NCBI GenBank assembly: GCA_947624255.1
Contig: CANQJO010000001.1
Coordinates: forward strand, 124,001 to 188,000
DNA length: 64,000 nucleotides
Source: an uncultured Ruminococcus sp.
GTDB lineage: Bacteria; Bacillota; Clostridia; Oscillospirales; Ruminococcaceae
Direction: 5' to 3'
The first letter of the stretch is position 1. Each line of letters opens with the position of its first letter. The position numbers and the translations under genes are program-made. This document shows positions 33,191-41,745 of the stretch, piece after piece. Under the pieces are notes generated by a model, which saw nothing but the letters and a program-made list of their open reading frames with translations, had not been told where the DNA came from and searched no databases.

Positions 33191-35011
33191 ATGATTAGAA
33201 ATGATTTGAGAAATATCGCCATCATCGCTCACGTTGACCACGGAAAAACTACTCTCGTTGACGAAATGCTCAAACAGAGCGGTGTCTTCCGTGAAAATCA
33301 GGTAGTTGCAGAGAGAGTTATGGACTCTAACGACATTGAACGTGAAAGAGGGATAACCATACTTGCGAAAAATACGTCTGTATGCTATAATGATATCAAG
33401 ATAAATATTATAGACACACCCGGCCACGCTGATTTCGGCGGCGAGGTGGAGCGTGTGCTTGAAATGGTCGATGGAGTGCTCCTCCTTGTTGATGCCGCAG
33501 AAGGTCCTATGCCTCAGACACGTTTTGTGCTTTCAAAGGCTCTCGAAATGGGACTGAAGATCATCGTTGTGGTGAACAAGATCGACCGCCCTGACGCCCG
33601 TCTTGACGAGATAGGCGATGAGGTGCTTGAACTCCTGCTTGATCTTGACGCAAACGATGAGCAGCTTGAAAGTCCTGTACTTTTCTGCTCCGGCAGAAGC
33701 GGAACAGCATCCCTCAGTCAGTACGAAGCAGGTACTGATCTCAGACCGCTGTTTGATACCATTATCAGCTATATCGAGCCGCCGCAGGGCGATGAGGAAG
33801 CTCCTCTCCAGATGCTTATCTCCTCTATCGACTACAACGATTATGTGGGAAGAATAGGCATCGGGCGCATTGTCCGAGGAAAAATAAATGCTAATCAGCA
33901 GGTGACAGTCTGCGATTATACCGGCTCAAAGAAAAATTACAACGCAAAAATAGTCTCACTTCTCCAAATTCAGGGACTTGAACGTGTTCCCGTCCGGAGT
34001 GCTGTAATGGGCGATATCGTCTGGATATCAGGAATAGAGGGCATCACTATAGGTGATACTATCTGCGCTGCCGACACTCCCGAACCGCTGCCTTTTGTAA
34101 AGATAAGCGAACCTACTGTTGAGATGACCTTCTCTGTGAACGACAGCCCGTTTGCCGGCCGTGAGGGAAAATATGTCACTTCACGTCAGCTTCGTGAAAG
34201 GCTGTTCCGTGAGCTTCTGCGAGATGTTTCGCTGCGTGTCGAGGAGACCGACAGCACCGATTCATTCCGTGTTGCAGGGCGTGGCGAGATGCACCTGTCT
34301 ATCCTCATTGAGAATATGCGCCGTGAGGGGTATGAGCTTGCTGTGTCAACTCCCCGTGTGCTTTATAAGCAGGACGAGAACGGCAGACGCCTTGAACCGA
34401 TCGAACGCCTTGTTATAGATGTTCCGGAGGATTGTGTAGGCTCTGTTATGGAGAAAATGGGAACTCGCAAGGGTGAGCTGGTGACAATGCACCCGCAGGG
34501 CAGCCGTATGAGAATAGAGTTTCTTATCCCTGCACGAGGACTTTTCGGCTATAAGAGCGAATTCCTCACCGACACAAAGGGAGAGGGAATAATGAGCCAC
34601 GTTTTTGACGGATACGAGCCGTACAAGGGAGATATCGACAGGCGAAGCACCGGCTCTCTCGTGTCATTCGAGACAGGAGAGGCTGTCACTTACGGACTTT
34701 ATAACGCTCAGGAAAGAGGACAGCTTTTTATCACGGCAGGCACTCCCGTATATGAGGGCATGGTCGTGGGAGCATCGCCGAAGACTGATGATCTCGTTGT
34801 AAATGTCTGCAAGAAAAAGCATCTGACCAATACACGTGCAAGCGGCAGTGATGATGCTCTGAGACTTGTTCCGCCACGCATACTCAGTCTGGAGGACTGT
34901 CTCGAATTCCTTGCCGATGATGAGCTTTTAGAGGTCACTCCCAACTCTCTGCGGATCAGAAAGCGTGAGCTCAGTAATACTCAGAGAGCTAAAAACAGGG
35001 CGAAAGCCTGA
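33191..35011 (+). CDS. typA: Ribosome-associated GTPase TypA/BipA
   Basis: A 606-residue translational GTPase. G domain: [15 protein letters not shown] (P-loop), RGITILAKN (switch I), [16 protein letters not shown] (G3), NKIDR (G4). It is followed by EF-G-like domains II, III and V, and the BipA-specific C-terminal part ending [16 protein letters not shown]. It assists 50S assembly and stress adaptation at the ribosome. GGAGGTTATTTT precedes the ATG. The two lipoprotein genes follow after 17 nt and may be co-transcribed. Confidence 0.97.
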   Translation: MIRNDLRNIAIIAHVDHGKTTLVDEMLKQSGVFRENQVVAERVMDSNDIERERGITILAKNTSVCYNDIKINIIDTPGHADFGGEVERVLEMVDGVLLLVDAAEGPMPQTRFVLSKALEMGLKIIVVVNKIDRPDARLDEIGDEVLELLLDLDANDEQLESPVLFCSGRSGTASLSQYEAGTDLRPLFDTIISYIEPPQGDEEAPLQMLISSIDYNDYVGRIGIGRIVRGKINANQQVTVCDYTGSKKNYNAKIVSLLQIQGLERVPVRSAVMGDIVWISGIEGITIGDTICAADTPEPLPFVKISEPTVEMTFSVNDSPFAGREGKYVTSRQLRERLFRELLRDVSLRVEETDSTDSFRVAGRGEMHLSILIENMRREGYELAVSTPRVLYKQDENGRRLEPIERLVIDVPEDCVGSVMEKMGTRKGELVTMHPQGSRMRIEFLIPARGLFGYKSEFLTDTKGEGIMSHVFDGYEPYKGDIDRRSTGSLVSFETGEAVTYGLYNAQERGQLFITAGTPVYEGMVVGASPKTDDLVVNVCKKKHLTNTRASGSDDALRLVPPRILSLEDCLEFLADDELLEVTPNSLRIRKRELSNTQRAKNRAKA

Positions 35012-35028
35012 TAAGGGGAGCAATTCCT

Positions 35029-35694
35029 ATGAGATCAATAAAAATCGTTTTAGCTTTGGTTCTGGCAGCATCACTGATTACCGGCTGCGGTAAAGGCAGC
35101 AGCACAGTGAAGTCTTCGGAGGGAGTGAGACCTCCGGAGGGAGAAGTGGGAGAGCTGATCGAACCGGATCCCGATTCTGAGGAGTCAGATCTCGGCTCAT
35201 ATCGTTACTCACACAGCGGAGTAAAGCTCTATTATGACGACACGGTATATCCCGATGAGCTGATGCTTGCGATGGAGGGCTACTTCACCACGTTTGAGAA
35301 AAAAGATTTCGAGAGCTACAAAACTTACCTTTATCCCGGATATGCCGAAGAAATGGAGACTCATCTCTCGGAGGAGTACCGGTACGGACTTGATACCTCA
35401 TTCCAAAATCAGTGTGATGATCTCGCTGCTGCAATGGGCGGAGATTTCAAGGTCACCAGAATAAAATTTGATGCGGCGGAGGACGAGTCCGAAGAAAGCT
35501 ATAAGAGCTATTTCAGCTCAATGGATACGCTTTTTGAAAAGGATTATTACAGCTTGGTAAAGAATGATGCCGATAAAATGTATATCGCATATTTTTACGT
35601 CATGGCAGAGGGCTCTGAGGGCGAACAGCTGCTCATCAGTGACTATACGATAGTTTTTGCCGAAAAAGACGGCAGATACTATACTTTCGGATAA
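35029..35694 (+). CDS. Lipoprotein of unknown function
   Basis: A 221-residue lipoprotein with lipobox LITGC (cysteine near residue 20), a Pro/Glu/Ser-rich spacer and an acidic alpha/beta domain (residues 65-221) rich in Tyr and Asp. AAGGGGAGCAATTCCT precedes the ATG. The domain LMLAMEGYFTTFEKKDFESY suggests an NTF2/DUF4878-like accessory fold, only loosely. It is followed after 12 nt by another lipoprotein with a comparable layout. Confidence 0.75.
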   Translation: MRSIKIVLALVLAASLITGCGKGSSTVKSSEGVRPPEGEVGELIEPDPDSEESDLGSYRYSHSGVKLYYDDTVYPDELMLAMEGYFTTFEKKDFESYKTYLYPGYAEEMETHLSEEYRYGLDTSFQNQCDDLAAAMGGDFKVTRIKFDAAEDESEESYKSYFSSMDTLFEKDYYSLVKNDADKMYIAYFYVMAEGSEGEQLLISDYTIVFAEKDGRYYTFG

Positions 35695-35706
35695 GGAGAT
35701 GATCCA

Positions 35707-36357
35707 ATGAACAGGAGAATTACGGTTTTGCTCATGGCGGCTGCGGTCATGGCTGTCGGCTGCGGTAAAAAGAGCACTTCACAGGATGAAAGCACTCACA
35801 ACAATATGGTCGGCAATGCTTCCGAATACGGGAATATCTCCGATGAAGATATGCCATACGGCGCAAAGCTGGTGAAAATGACTCCCGATGCTGACGGCGT
35901 GGCGTTAAGCATCGAATACGACAGCAGATTTACCACCGCTGACGAGGCTGCAAAACTCGCCCAATATATTTCCTCTGTGGGAAAGAGTGATGCCGCACTT
36001 ATGAATGAGGTGCTGTATCCTCAGTTTTTTGAATACATGATAGTAAGCTCCGATGCGGAAAACGCTGATGAATACGTTCAATCACAGCATGATTCATTTA
36101 AGAGCTATATTGGCGGTGATTATGATTTCGACTATGTGATCGTTCAGGATCAGCTTGACACCACTGAGATGAACTTTGATTATTACGACAGCGAAATTAT
36201 GACGGCAGATCAATCGGCGCAGATAACGGACAGAAAATGCTATCAGGTAGAGATCCTTTTGAGTGAAACAGGCGAACCTCTCAGCAAATTCATGAACGGA
36301 CAGTATGCGAATATCTGCGTCTACACCATAAACGGAGAGTCATACATTGTATATTGA
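35707..36357 (+). CDS. Lipoprotein of unknown function
   Basis: A 216-residue lipoprotein with lipobox MAVGC (cysteine near residue 19) followed by GKKSTSQDES and an acidic domain. The layout resembles the preceding lipoprotein (acidic, a helix near EVLYPQFFEYM, closing beta strands), suggesting an old duplication; sequence similarity is weak. GGAGATGATCCA precedes the ATG. The transcript ends at the hairpin just downstream. Confidence 0.75.
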   Translation: MNRRITVLLMAAAVMAVGCGKKSTSQDESTHNNMVGNASEYGNISDEDMPYGAKLVKMTPDADGVALSIEYDSRFTTADEAAKLAQYISSVGKSDAALMNEVLYPQFFEYMIVSSDAENADEYVQSQHDSFKSYIGGDYDFDYVIVQDQLDTTEMNFDYYDSEIMTADQSAQITDRKCYQVEILLSETGEPLSKFMNGQYANICVYTINGESYIVY

Positions 36358-36360
36358 AAA

Positions 36361-36412
36361 AAAGCTGTACGATATACTCGCTTTAATGCGGAGTATACGT
36401 ACAGCCTTTTTT
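36361..36412. terminator. Long bidirectional terminator between convergent lipoprotein genes
   Basis: GCTGTACG (36364-36371) pairs with CGTACAGC (36398-36405), continued by TATACTC/GAGTATA (36373-36379 with 36391-36397). It is bordered by A- and T-runs on both sides. Confidence 0.9.
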
Positions 36413-36452
36413 TACAGCAGTAATGCGATTTCCTGTCCATTGCTTTGCCTCG

Positions 36453-37256
36453 TCAATAGGGGAGCGTGAATTGTCCGGCTTTCCATACGCCGTTCTCGTT
36501 GACCGCAGAGAAAGTATCCGTTTCTGAATATGGTGTGGAGGTGTCACGGTCGCTTCCGTCGTAATAATTTTCTACTGTGAAGAAGATCTCGTCCTCAGTG
36601 CGTGACTGTATCCCCGTTATTTTTGACGTTGAGTAGTAGAGATTCATTCCCCTTGCAGCGTTGAGCGCATAAACAGCACCGTTATTTTCAATGTAAAGTG
36701 ACGAAAGAGGATCGGGATATCTGCTGCTGAAAACCTTATAGTAGTCCTTCTGAACGTCCGCATATGAGGAAATACCGTCATCTGTGATGAGATTGAACCG
36801 CCAGCCGAAATCGTTCTCAATATAATTTGACGTATCAATAGTATACGGGCAGCTTACGGTAAAGTTCCACTGAGTATCACAGGCTGAGCTGAAAAGTGCC
36901 TGAGCAGCCGAGATCAGCACACGATCGTCCTGAAGAGAGGGATCGCCGTCAAAAACAACTGCGCCGTTGCTGTCATATGAGAAACTGCCGCCGCCGAGAG
37001 GATCTACCTGTTCCTGAGCGGCGATCTCTGTAGTTGCAGCAGTCGTAACCTGTTGGGAGTCGGCGGAGGTCGTTTCCGGGGTATCTGCGGAGTCGGTACT
37101 GCTTTCAGATGTCGGAGCAAGAGGATCGGGCTGGACTGTTGAAGCCTCCGTCATTTCGGAGACAGGAGCATTACTATCGCTTGCTTTATCTACCTTTCCG
37201 CATGATGCACACATGGTCAGAGCGAGAGCTGAAATTATCACAAAAAATTTTTTCAT
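36453..37256 (-). CDS. Lipoprotein of unknown function with Ser/Thr-rich linker
   Basis: A 267-residue lipoprotein with lipobox MCASC (cysteine near residue 19), a low-complexity Ser/Thr/Pro/Glu linker to about residue 85 and a C-terminal globular domain with IESR-like strands and a final VNENGVWKAGQFTLPY strand. It starts 11 nt after rnr in the same direction, so it likely belongs to the secG-rnr transcript. No family recognised. Confidence 0.75.
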   Translation of the reverse strand: MKKFFVIISALALTMCASCGKVDKASDSNAPVSEMTEASTVQPDPLAPTSESSTDSADTPETTSADSQQVTTAATTEIAAQEQVDPLGGGSFSYDSNGAVVFDGDPSLQDDRVLISAAQALFSSACDTQWNFTVSCPYTIDTSNYIENDFGWRFNLITDDGISSYADVQKDYYKVFSSRYPDPLSSLYIENNGAVYALNAARGMNLYYSTSKITGIQSRTEDEIFFTVENYYDGSDRDTSTPYSETDTFSAVNENGVWKAGQFTLPY

Positions 37257-37267
37257 ATGGATACCTC

Positions 37268-39403
37268 CTATTCATCGTCCGAATCGGGAACAAAATCAAC
37301 AGTTCCCTGACTCACATTCACCGCAGCACATATCACCCGTATCGGTTTTCCCGGTTCGTATACAGTGCCGCTGAATTTTTCCGTCAGTGAGACAGGCTCT
37401 GAGTAGTCGTATTCGCCATCAGGCAGATCTCTTATGTGTATAAAGCCCTCCACAGTGTTTTCAAGCCTTACATAGAAGCCGTACTCCATGACAGAGGAGA
37501 TGCGGGCATCAAAGACCTTTCCCACATATTGGAGCATAAACTCTGCCTTGTAGCAGTCCTCGCACTCTCTTTCAACGGCAACGGCTCTTGCTTCGGCAGT
37601 GGTGGAGCTTTCGGAAGCCTCAGTGACAAAACCGCTGTAGCGTTTTGAAAGCCATTCATTTCCGTAGCCGGCAAGGATATCCGTGATTATGCGGTGTATT
37701 GCCAGATCGGGATACCGCCGTATGGGAGAGGTGAAATGTGCATAATCCTCAAGTGCAAGACCAAAATGTCCTATAGGCTCGGGAGAGTATTTTGCTTTTG
37801 CCATTGATCTCAGTATCAGCATATTGACCGCATCGAATTTGTCTGTTCCACGGAAGCTTTCGAGTATCGCCTCTGCATGGGCAGGCGAAAAATCAGTGAA
37901 AGGGCATTCCGATCCGAATTTCGGGAGTATCTCTCTCAGAGCCTCTATCTTAGCCGGAGGAGGTGCTTCATGGATACGGTACACAAACGGCGACATTTTC
38001 TCACGTGCCAGCTTAGCCGCCGCCTGATTTGCTGTTATCATAAATTCCTCAATGATGCGCTCGGAGCGTCCACGCTCTCTCGGCACGATGCTGCTGCATA
38101 CGCCGTCCGTCATGATGAAGCGGCTTTCAACGGTTTCTATCTCCGGAGCGTGGCGCTGCTTTTTGTTTTGTATGAGTATATCGGTCAGTTTATCCATGAG
38201 GAAAATGCTGTCCCGTACCTCCTTATATTTTTCATGAACAGCATCGTCCTCACTGCCGCTGAGAATGAGGTTCACCTCGGAGTAAACTCCCTTTACTCTT
38301 GAGCGGATAACACTTTTGCAGAAGCGGGATTTTTCTATTTTTCCAAGCTCGTCAAGCTCTATGAATGCCGAAAGCGTAAGCCTGTCCTCGCCGGGATTGA
38401 GAGAGCAAAGTCCGTTGGAAAGCTCCTTTGGCAGCATGGGAATGACCTTGTCGGCATAGTAGATGCTTGTTCCACGGCTGAGAGCCTCCTTGTCAAGCGA
38501 GCTGTTTCCCTTGACATAATGTGAAACATCAGCGATATGAACTCCTAAAAGCCAGCCGGTGTCGGTTTTTTCGAGAGAGACAGCATCGTCCAGATCTTTG
38601 GAATCCGCACTGTCAATGGTGAAGATCGTCATATCACGCAGATCCTCACGGTTATTGAAATTATACTCCTGAATGCCGCCTTCGCAGAGCTTAACAGCCT
38701 CCATGAGGGCATCAGAGGAAAAATCCGCAGAGACACCATGAGCCGCAAGTATCGCCTGAGAGCAGGAGTACGCACTGTCGGCACTTCCGAAGACTTTTAC
38801 GATCTTTACGGTGTGCTCTGCATGGCGATGCCCACGGTGAACGATCTCGGCAAGCACCTTATCACCCTCGGCAAACGGGCAGTCTTCACCGACAATAGCT
38901 ATATGATTACGGGAGGCACTATCCGGCACGAGCCACAATTCACCATCGGCGGAGCTGATCGTTCCTGTGAGCGTATTGCTGCCGAAGGAGATAATGTCTA
39001 TGACCTCGCCCTCAGGATTTCCGGAGCGTGATTTTATGGGCGAGATCAGTACCCTGTCGCCGGGCATTGCGCCGAGCATACATTTTCCGGGAATAAAAAA
39101 CTCCACGCCGTTGTCGCTGAGGGCAAAGCCGAATGTCCGGCTGAGGCGTGTGACAGTACCGGGGAATACTCCGAGGCGTGAGCAAAGTCCGACCTTCATG
39201 CCTTTTCTGACAGTGATGATACCATCATTGCGCAGTTGACTGAATGCCTCGGTGAAATTCTCTCTGCCTTTTTTTCTTGTGCGGCATTTGGATTCAAGCT
39301 GACTGACAGGCATAGTCTTTTTGTCGAAAGCACCAAGAAAAGCCGTGATCTTTATTTTGTATTCTCCCACCGAGGAGCTTTTCTTTTTTGTTTTTCCTGA
39401 CAT
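37268..39403 (-). CDS. rnr: Ribonuclease R
   Basis: A 711-residue 3'-5' exoribonuclease of the RNase II/R family. N-terminal helical domain, two cold-shock domains (around GTVTRLSRTFGFALSDNG), RNB catalytic domain with DSADSKDLDDAVSLEK (metal aspartates) and HFTSPIRRYPDLAIHR, and a C-terminal S1 domain (FDARISSVMEYGFYVRL). The basic tail after S1 is absent or very short. It follows secG, the standard Firmicutes order; the palindromic element copy B lies in the gap between them. Confidence 0.95.
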   Translation of the reverse strand: MSGKTKKKSSSVGEYKIKITAFLGAFDKKTMPVSQLESKCRTRKKGRENFTEAFSQLRNDGIITVRKGMKVGLCSRLGVFPGTVTRLSRTFGFALSDNGVEFFIPGKCMLGAMPGDRVLISPIKSRSGNPEGEVIDIISFGSNTLTGTISSADGELWLVPDSASRNHIAIVGEDCPFAEGDKVLAEIVHRGHRHAEHTVKIVKVFGSADSAYSCSQAILAAHGVSADFSSDALMEAVKLCEGGIQEYNFNNREDLRDMTIFTIDSADSKDLDDAVSLEKTDTGWLLGVHIADVSHYVKGNSSLDKEALSRGTSIYYADKVIPMLPKELSNGLCSLNPGEDRLTLSAFIELDELGKIEKSRFCKSVIRSRVKGVYSEVNLILSGSEDDAVHEKYKEVRDSIFLMDKLTDILIQNKKQRHAPEIETVESRFIMTDGVCSSIVPRERGRSERIIEEFMITANQAAAKLAREKMSPFVYRIHEAPPPAKIEALREILPKFGSECPFTDFSPAHAEAILESFRGTDKFDAVNMLILRSMAKAKYSPEPIGHFGLALEDYAHFTSPIRRYPDLAIHRIITDILAGYGNEWLSKRYSGFVTEASESSTTAEARAVAVERECEDCYKAEFMLQYVGKVFDARISSVMEYGFYVRLENTVEGFIHIRDLPDGEYDYSEPVSLTEKFSGTVYEPGKPIRVICAAVNVSQGTVDFVPDSDDE

Positions 39404-39414
39404 TTTACCACCTT

Positions 39415-39485
39415 ATACTAATTTCATTCTAAAAGCCGTGCAAGATCTTCGCAAAGGTTCCCGGCTTTTACAGTGAAATTTGTAT
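39415..39485 (-). repeat. Dispersed palindromic element, copy B
   Basis: A 71-bp element between secG and rnr. The ends ATACTAATTTCATTCTAAAA and CAGTGAAATTTGTAT are inverted. On the minus strand the core reads TTTGCGAAGATC, so this copy is oriented opposite to those at 49.4 and 59.8 kb. Confidence 0.85.
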
Positions 39486-39498
39486 TCACAAAAGCTAT

Positions 39499-39522
39499 GC
39501 CCCGTGACAGTCGTCACAGGGC
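39499..39522 (-). terminator. Possible hairpin after secG
   Basis: GCCCCGTGAC (39499-39508) and GTCACAGGGC (39513-39522) pair with one G-T wobble; read leftward it is followed by only a short T-run. It may attenuate read-through into rnr. Confidence 0.5.
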
Positions 39523-39535
39523 AGACAGCAGCTTC

Positions 39536-39793
39536 TTACTTCTTGAACAGAGGAACGAGGTTGACAGCAAGAACAACGATGAACAAAATGATCCCGAAAG
39601 CTCTTGTTATCTTAGCGAGGATAGCCTCTTTTGTTCTTCCCTCATTTTTTCCGTAAAAAGAATCTGTGCTCGCTCCGGTAAGGGCAGCCGACATACTGTC
39701 CTGTGATTTCTGCTCCTGTGAGAGGCAGAGAATAATAAGGATAGCACATACCACGAGGAGTACGATGCCTCCTACGACTTCAAGTGCGCTCAT
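39536..39793 (-). CDS. secG: Protein translocase subunit SecG
   Basis: An 85-residue protein with two membrane helices (about residues 5-25 and 62-80) and a connecting loop containing GASTDSFYGKNEGRTKEAIL, equivalent to the conserved SFxGxxxG segment of SecG. It is part of the SecYEG export channel. GGAGGTGTTATT precedes the ATG; the gene order secG-rnr is conserved in Firmicutes. Own promoter upstream. Confidence 0.95.
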   Translation of the reverse strand: MSALEVVGGIVLLVVCAILIILCLSQEQKSQDSMSAALTGASTDSFYGKNEGRTKEAILAKITRAFGIILFIVVLAVNLVPLFKK

Positions 39794-39821
39794 AATAACA
39801 CCTCCGATTTATTCTTTGATA

Positions 39822-39850
39822 ATTATAACACATTCCGTCTGAAAAATCAA
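39822..39850 (-). promoter_or_regulatory. Promoter for secG
   Basis: Minus-strand TTGATT (39850-39845) and TATAAT (39827-39822) with 17 bp spacing, 30 nt upstream of the start. Confidence 0.7.
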
Positions 39851-39867
39851 TACCCGTCTGAAATTTT

Positions 39868-41454
39868 TTACTTTTTGATATTCTTATCTTTAGCGGGTTT
39901 GTCAGTTTTATCACTTACTGCTTCTTCGATGATATCAACGATATCATCGTCATCGCCATCGCCGCCGTCACCGTCGCTGCCGGAGGTCGATGCAGAAGCA
40001 GCCTTTGCGGCATTTTTCCTGTTTTCATCAACGATAGCACTTATGAATGCAACTGCGATGTAGATAACAAAGAGTACAGCTTCTGCGATAATAGCAGGCA
40101 TCATAGAGGCTTTGATAACGCTCTTGATAGTAGTTGCTCCGGAGCTTGACGCAGGAACAAGGATACTGTAGGCGTTTGCGAATTCAACGTTCTGGTAGTA
40201 TTCATCAGCAGTAGTTCTTGTCAGATCGACAAGGTTCTTCACCTTTGTATTGAGTGAATCAAGCATATTGTCAACATATTTCTTCTGATCCTCAGTACCG
40301 GCAGTACCCTTTGTGAGAGTATCCTTTCTTTCGGTGTAGAAGTTTATCTGCTGTTTTGTTGTGGCAAGCTGTGATGCAAGGTTTACATTCTGCTGAACAA
40401 GACGGTCGTACTCCTCCGAGCTCTTGGAGATCTCGGTATTTGCGCCGTCAGCGTTCTGCATAACAAGGAGAGTATCCTTCTGATAAGCGGAGATAGCAGC
40501 CTTTACGGCTTCAAGGCTTTCATTGAGCTGATTTTTCTGGCGGTTAAGCTCATCTATCATGTAAGTGTAGTAGGAAACAGCGGCATCTTTATCGTTTGTA
40601 ACGTTGTTAGAGGTGACGTATGACGTTATCTTGTCAAGGTCAAGGCTCTTGATGGTGAGCACAGACTGATAGAGATCCTCAAAAGTATATCCTGCTGTTG
40701 AGCGGAAACGTGTAACGTCCTCATCGGAAAGATCCTTGAGATATTCTTCAAGAGTTTGGAGAGTAGATCTGAAAAGGTCAACAGCTTCGGTATAGTCATA
40801 GTCCTTGTAATTGATAGTGCTTACGGCAGCTCCGAGTGAGTGATTGTAGCCGTACTGACTGTAGAAGTAGTCACGGTATTTTTCCAGAACAGCATTTATC
40901 ACCTGAACGCCTTTGTTTGTGTCATAGCCTGCTGCCGCATAGTTGAAAGTGATCTTGAACTGAGTCGAGTAATACGATGTATCGAGAAGTGCCTGTCCTG
41001 CTGCAAGATTGCCGCCGGAGGACTGCTCTATGATACTCTTGTAGGTGGTCATTCTGTCGATCGCATCAGTGGGAACGATAGGAGTTATTATAATATTGCT
41101 TCTTACATTTTCAACATCTGCGGAATCGAGATTTAGACTTATAAGAGCATCTGTTATTACGGAAGGATTTTTCAGCGAATTTGCATCAAATGTTCTTCCG
41201 GCAGGATCAAGTCCCTTTTCAATGCCGTCATATGTAAATGACACAAGAGCATTCAGCGGCGGCTTGACGCTCATAGTACTTACAGCATTTACGCCCAGCA
41301 CCATAACTCCCAGTATTACGGCAACGATTATCCACGGGAGCAGGAATTTTTTCAGCTTTTTCATTATTCCCGACATGGAAATAATTACCTCGTCCTTATC
41401 CTCCTGTTCGCTTTTTATGGTAACGTTAAGGTTACGTTCTTCATTCTTAGCCAT
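39868..41454 (-). CDS. Wzz-like chain-length/co-polymerase membrane protein
   Basis: A 528-residue protein with one membrane helix near residues 37-58 and a second near 455-480, flanking a large extracellular, largely helical domain with coiled-coil stretches (about 300-420, ESLEAVKAAISAYQK and VNLASQLATTKQQINFY). This is the layout of Wzz/polysaccharide co-polymerases. The tail is cytoplasmic and very acidic, with a GDGGDGDDDD run. The ATG at 41454 follows GGAGG; upstream in-frame codons are inside the leader. No glycosyltransferase genes are adjacent, so whether it controls surface glycan length is open. Confidence 0.75.
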   Translation of the reverse strand: MAKNEERNLNVTIKSEQEDKDEVIISMSGIMKKLKKFLLPWIIVAVILGVMVLGVNAVSTMSVKPPLNALVSFTYDGIEKGLDPAGRTFDANSLKNPSVITDALISLNLDSADVENVRSNIIITPIVPTDAIDRMTTYKSIIEQSSGGNLAAGQALLDTSYYSTQFKITFNYAAAGYDTNKGVQVINAVLEKYRDYFYSQYGYNHSLGAAVSTINYKDYDYTEAVDLFRSTLQTLEEYLKDLSDEDVTRFRSTAGYTFEDLYQSVLTIKSLDLDKITSYVTSNNVTNDKDAAVSYYTYMIDELNRQKNQLNESLEAVKAAISAYQKDTLLVMQNADGANTEISKSSEEYDRLVQQNVNLASQLATTKQQINFYTERKDTLTKGTAGTEDQKKYVDNMLDSLNTKVKNLVDLTRTTADEYYQNVEFANAYSILVPASSSGATTIKSVIKASMMPAIIAEAVLFVIYIAVAFISAIVDENRKNAAKAASASTSGSDGDGGDGDDDDIVDIIEEAVSDKTDKPAKDKNIKK

Positions 41455-41547
41455 TTTGACCTCCATGAATATCCGATCTCCCCGGAAACCGAAGCGCATT
41501 GCCTGCCGCTTGATTTCTGATGAGATCTGTGTTATAACGCAGGAAAT

Positions 41548-41613
41548 GTCCGTACATACCCGGACAGCTCCTTATTTTTATACTTGCTGCCGCCGGATCA
41601 AGAGCTGCGGCAG
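41548..41613 (-). promoter_or_regulatory. Structured leader of the Wzz-like gene
   Basis: In the leader of about 170 nt two stable hairpins are visible: CTGCCGC/GCGGCAG (41587-41593 with 41607-41613) and TGTCCG/CGGACA (41547-41552 with 41561-41566). No known riboswitch consensus was recognised. Confidence 0.45.
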
Positions 41614-41632
41614 ATACACATTATCAAATATC

Positions 41633-41661
41633 ATTATACTACAAAACAAATAATAAGTCAA
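41633..41661 (-). promoter_or_regulatory. Promoter of the Wzz-like gene
   Basis: Minus-strand TTGACT (41661-41656) and TATAAT (41638-41633), 17 bp spacing. Confidence 0.75.
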
Positions 41662-41745
41662 TGATTTCTGAAAATTTCCAATATTTTGCTAAATTACCGT
41701 ATGAATGCCGTGCCTGTATAATGCAAAATGCCTATCATCTCAGCA

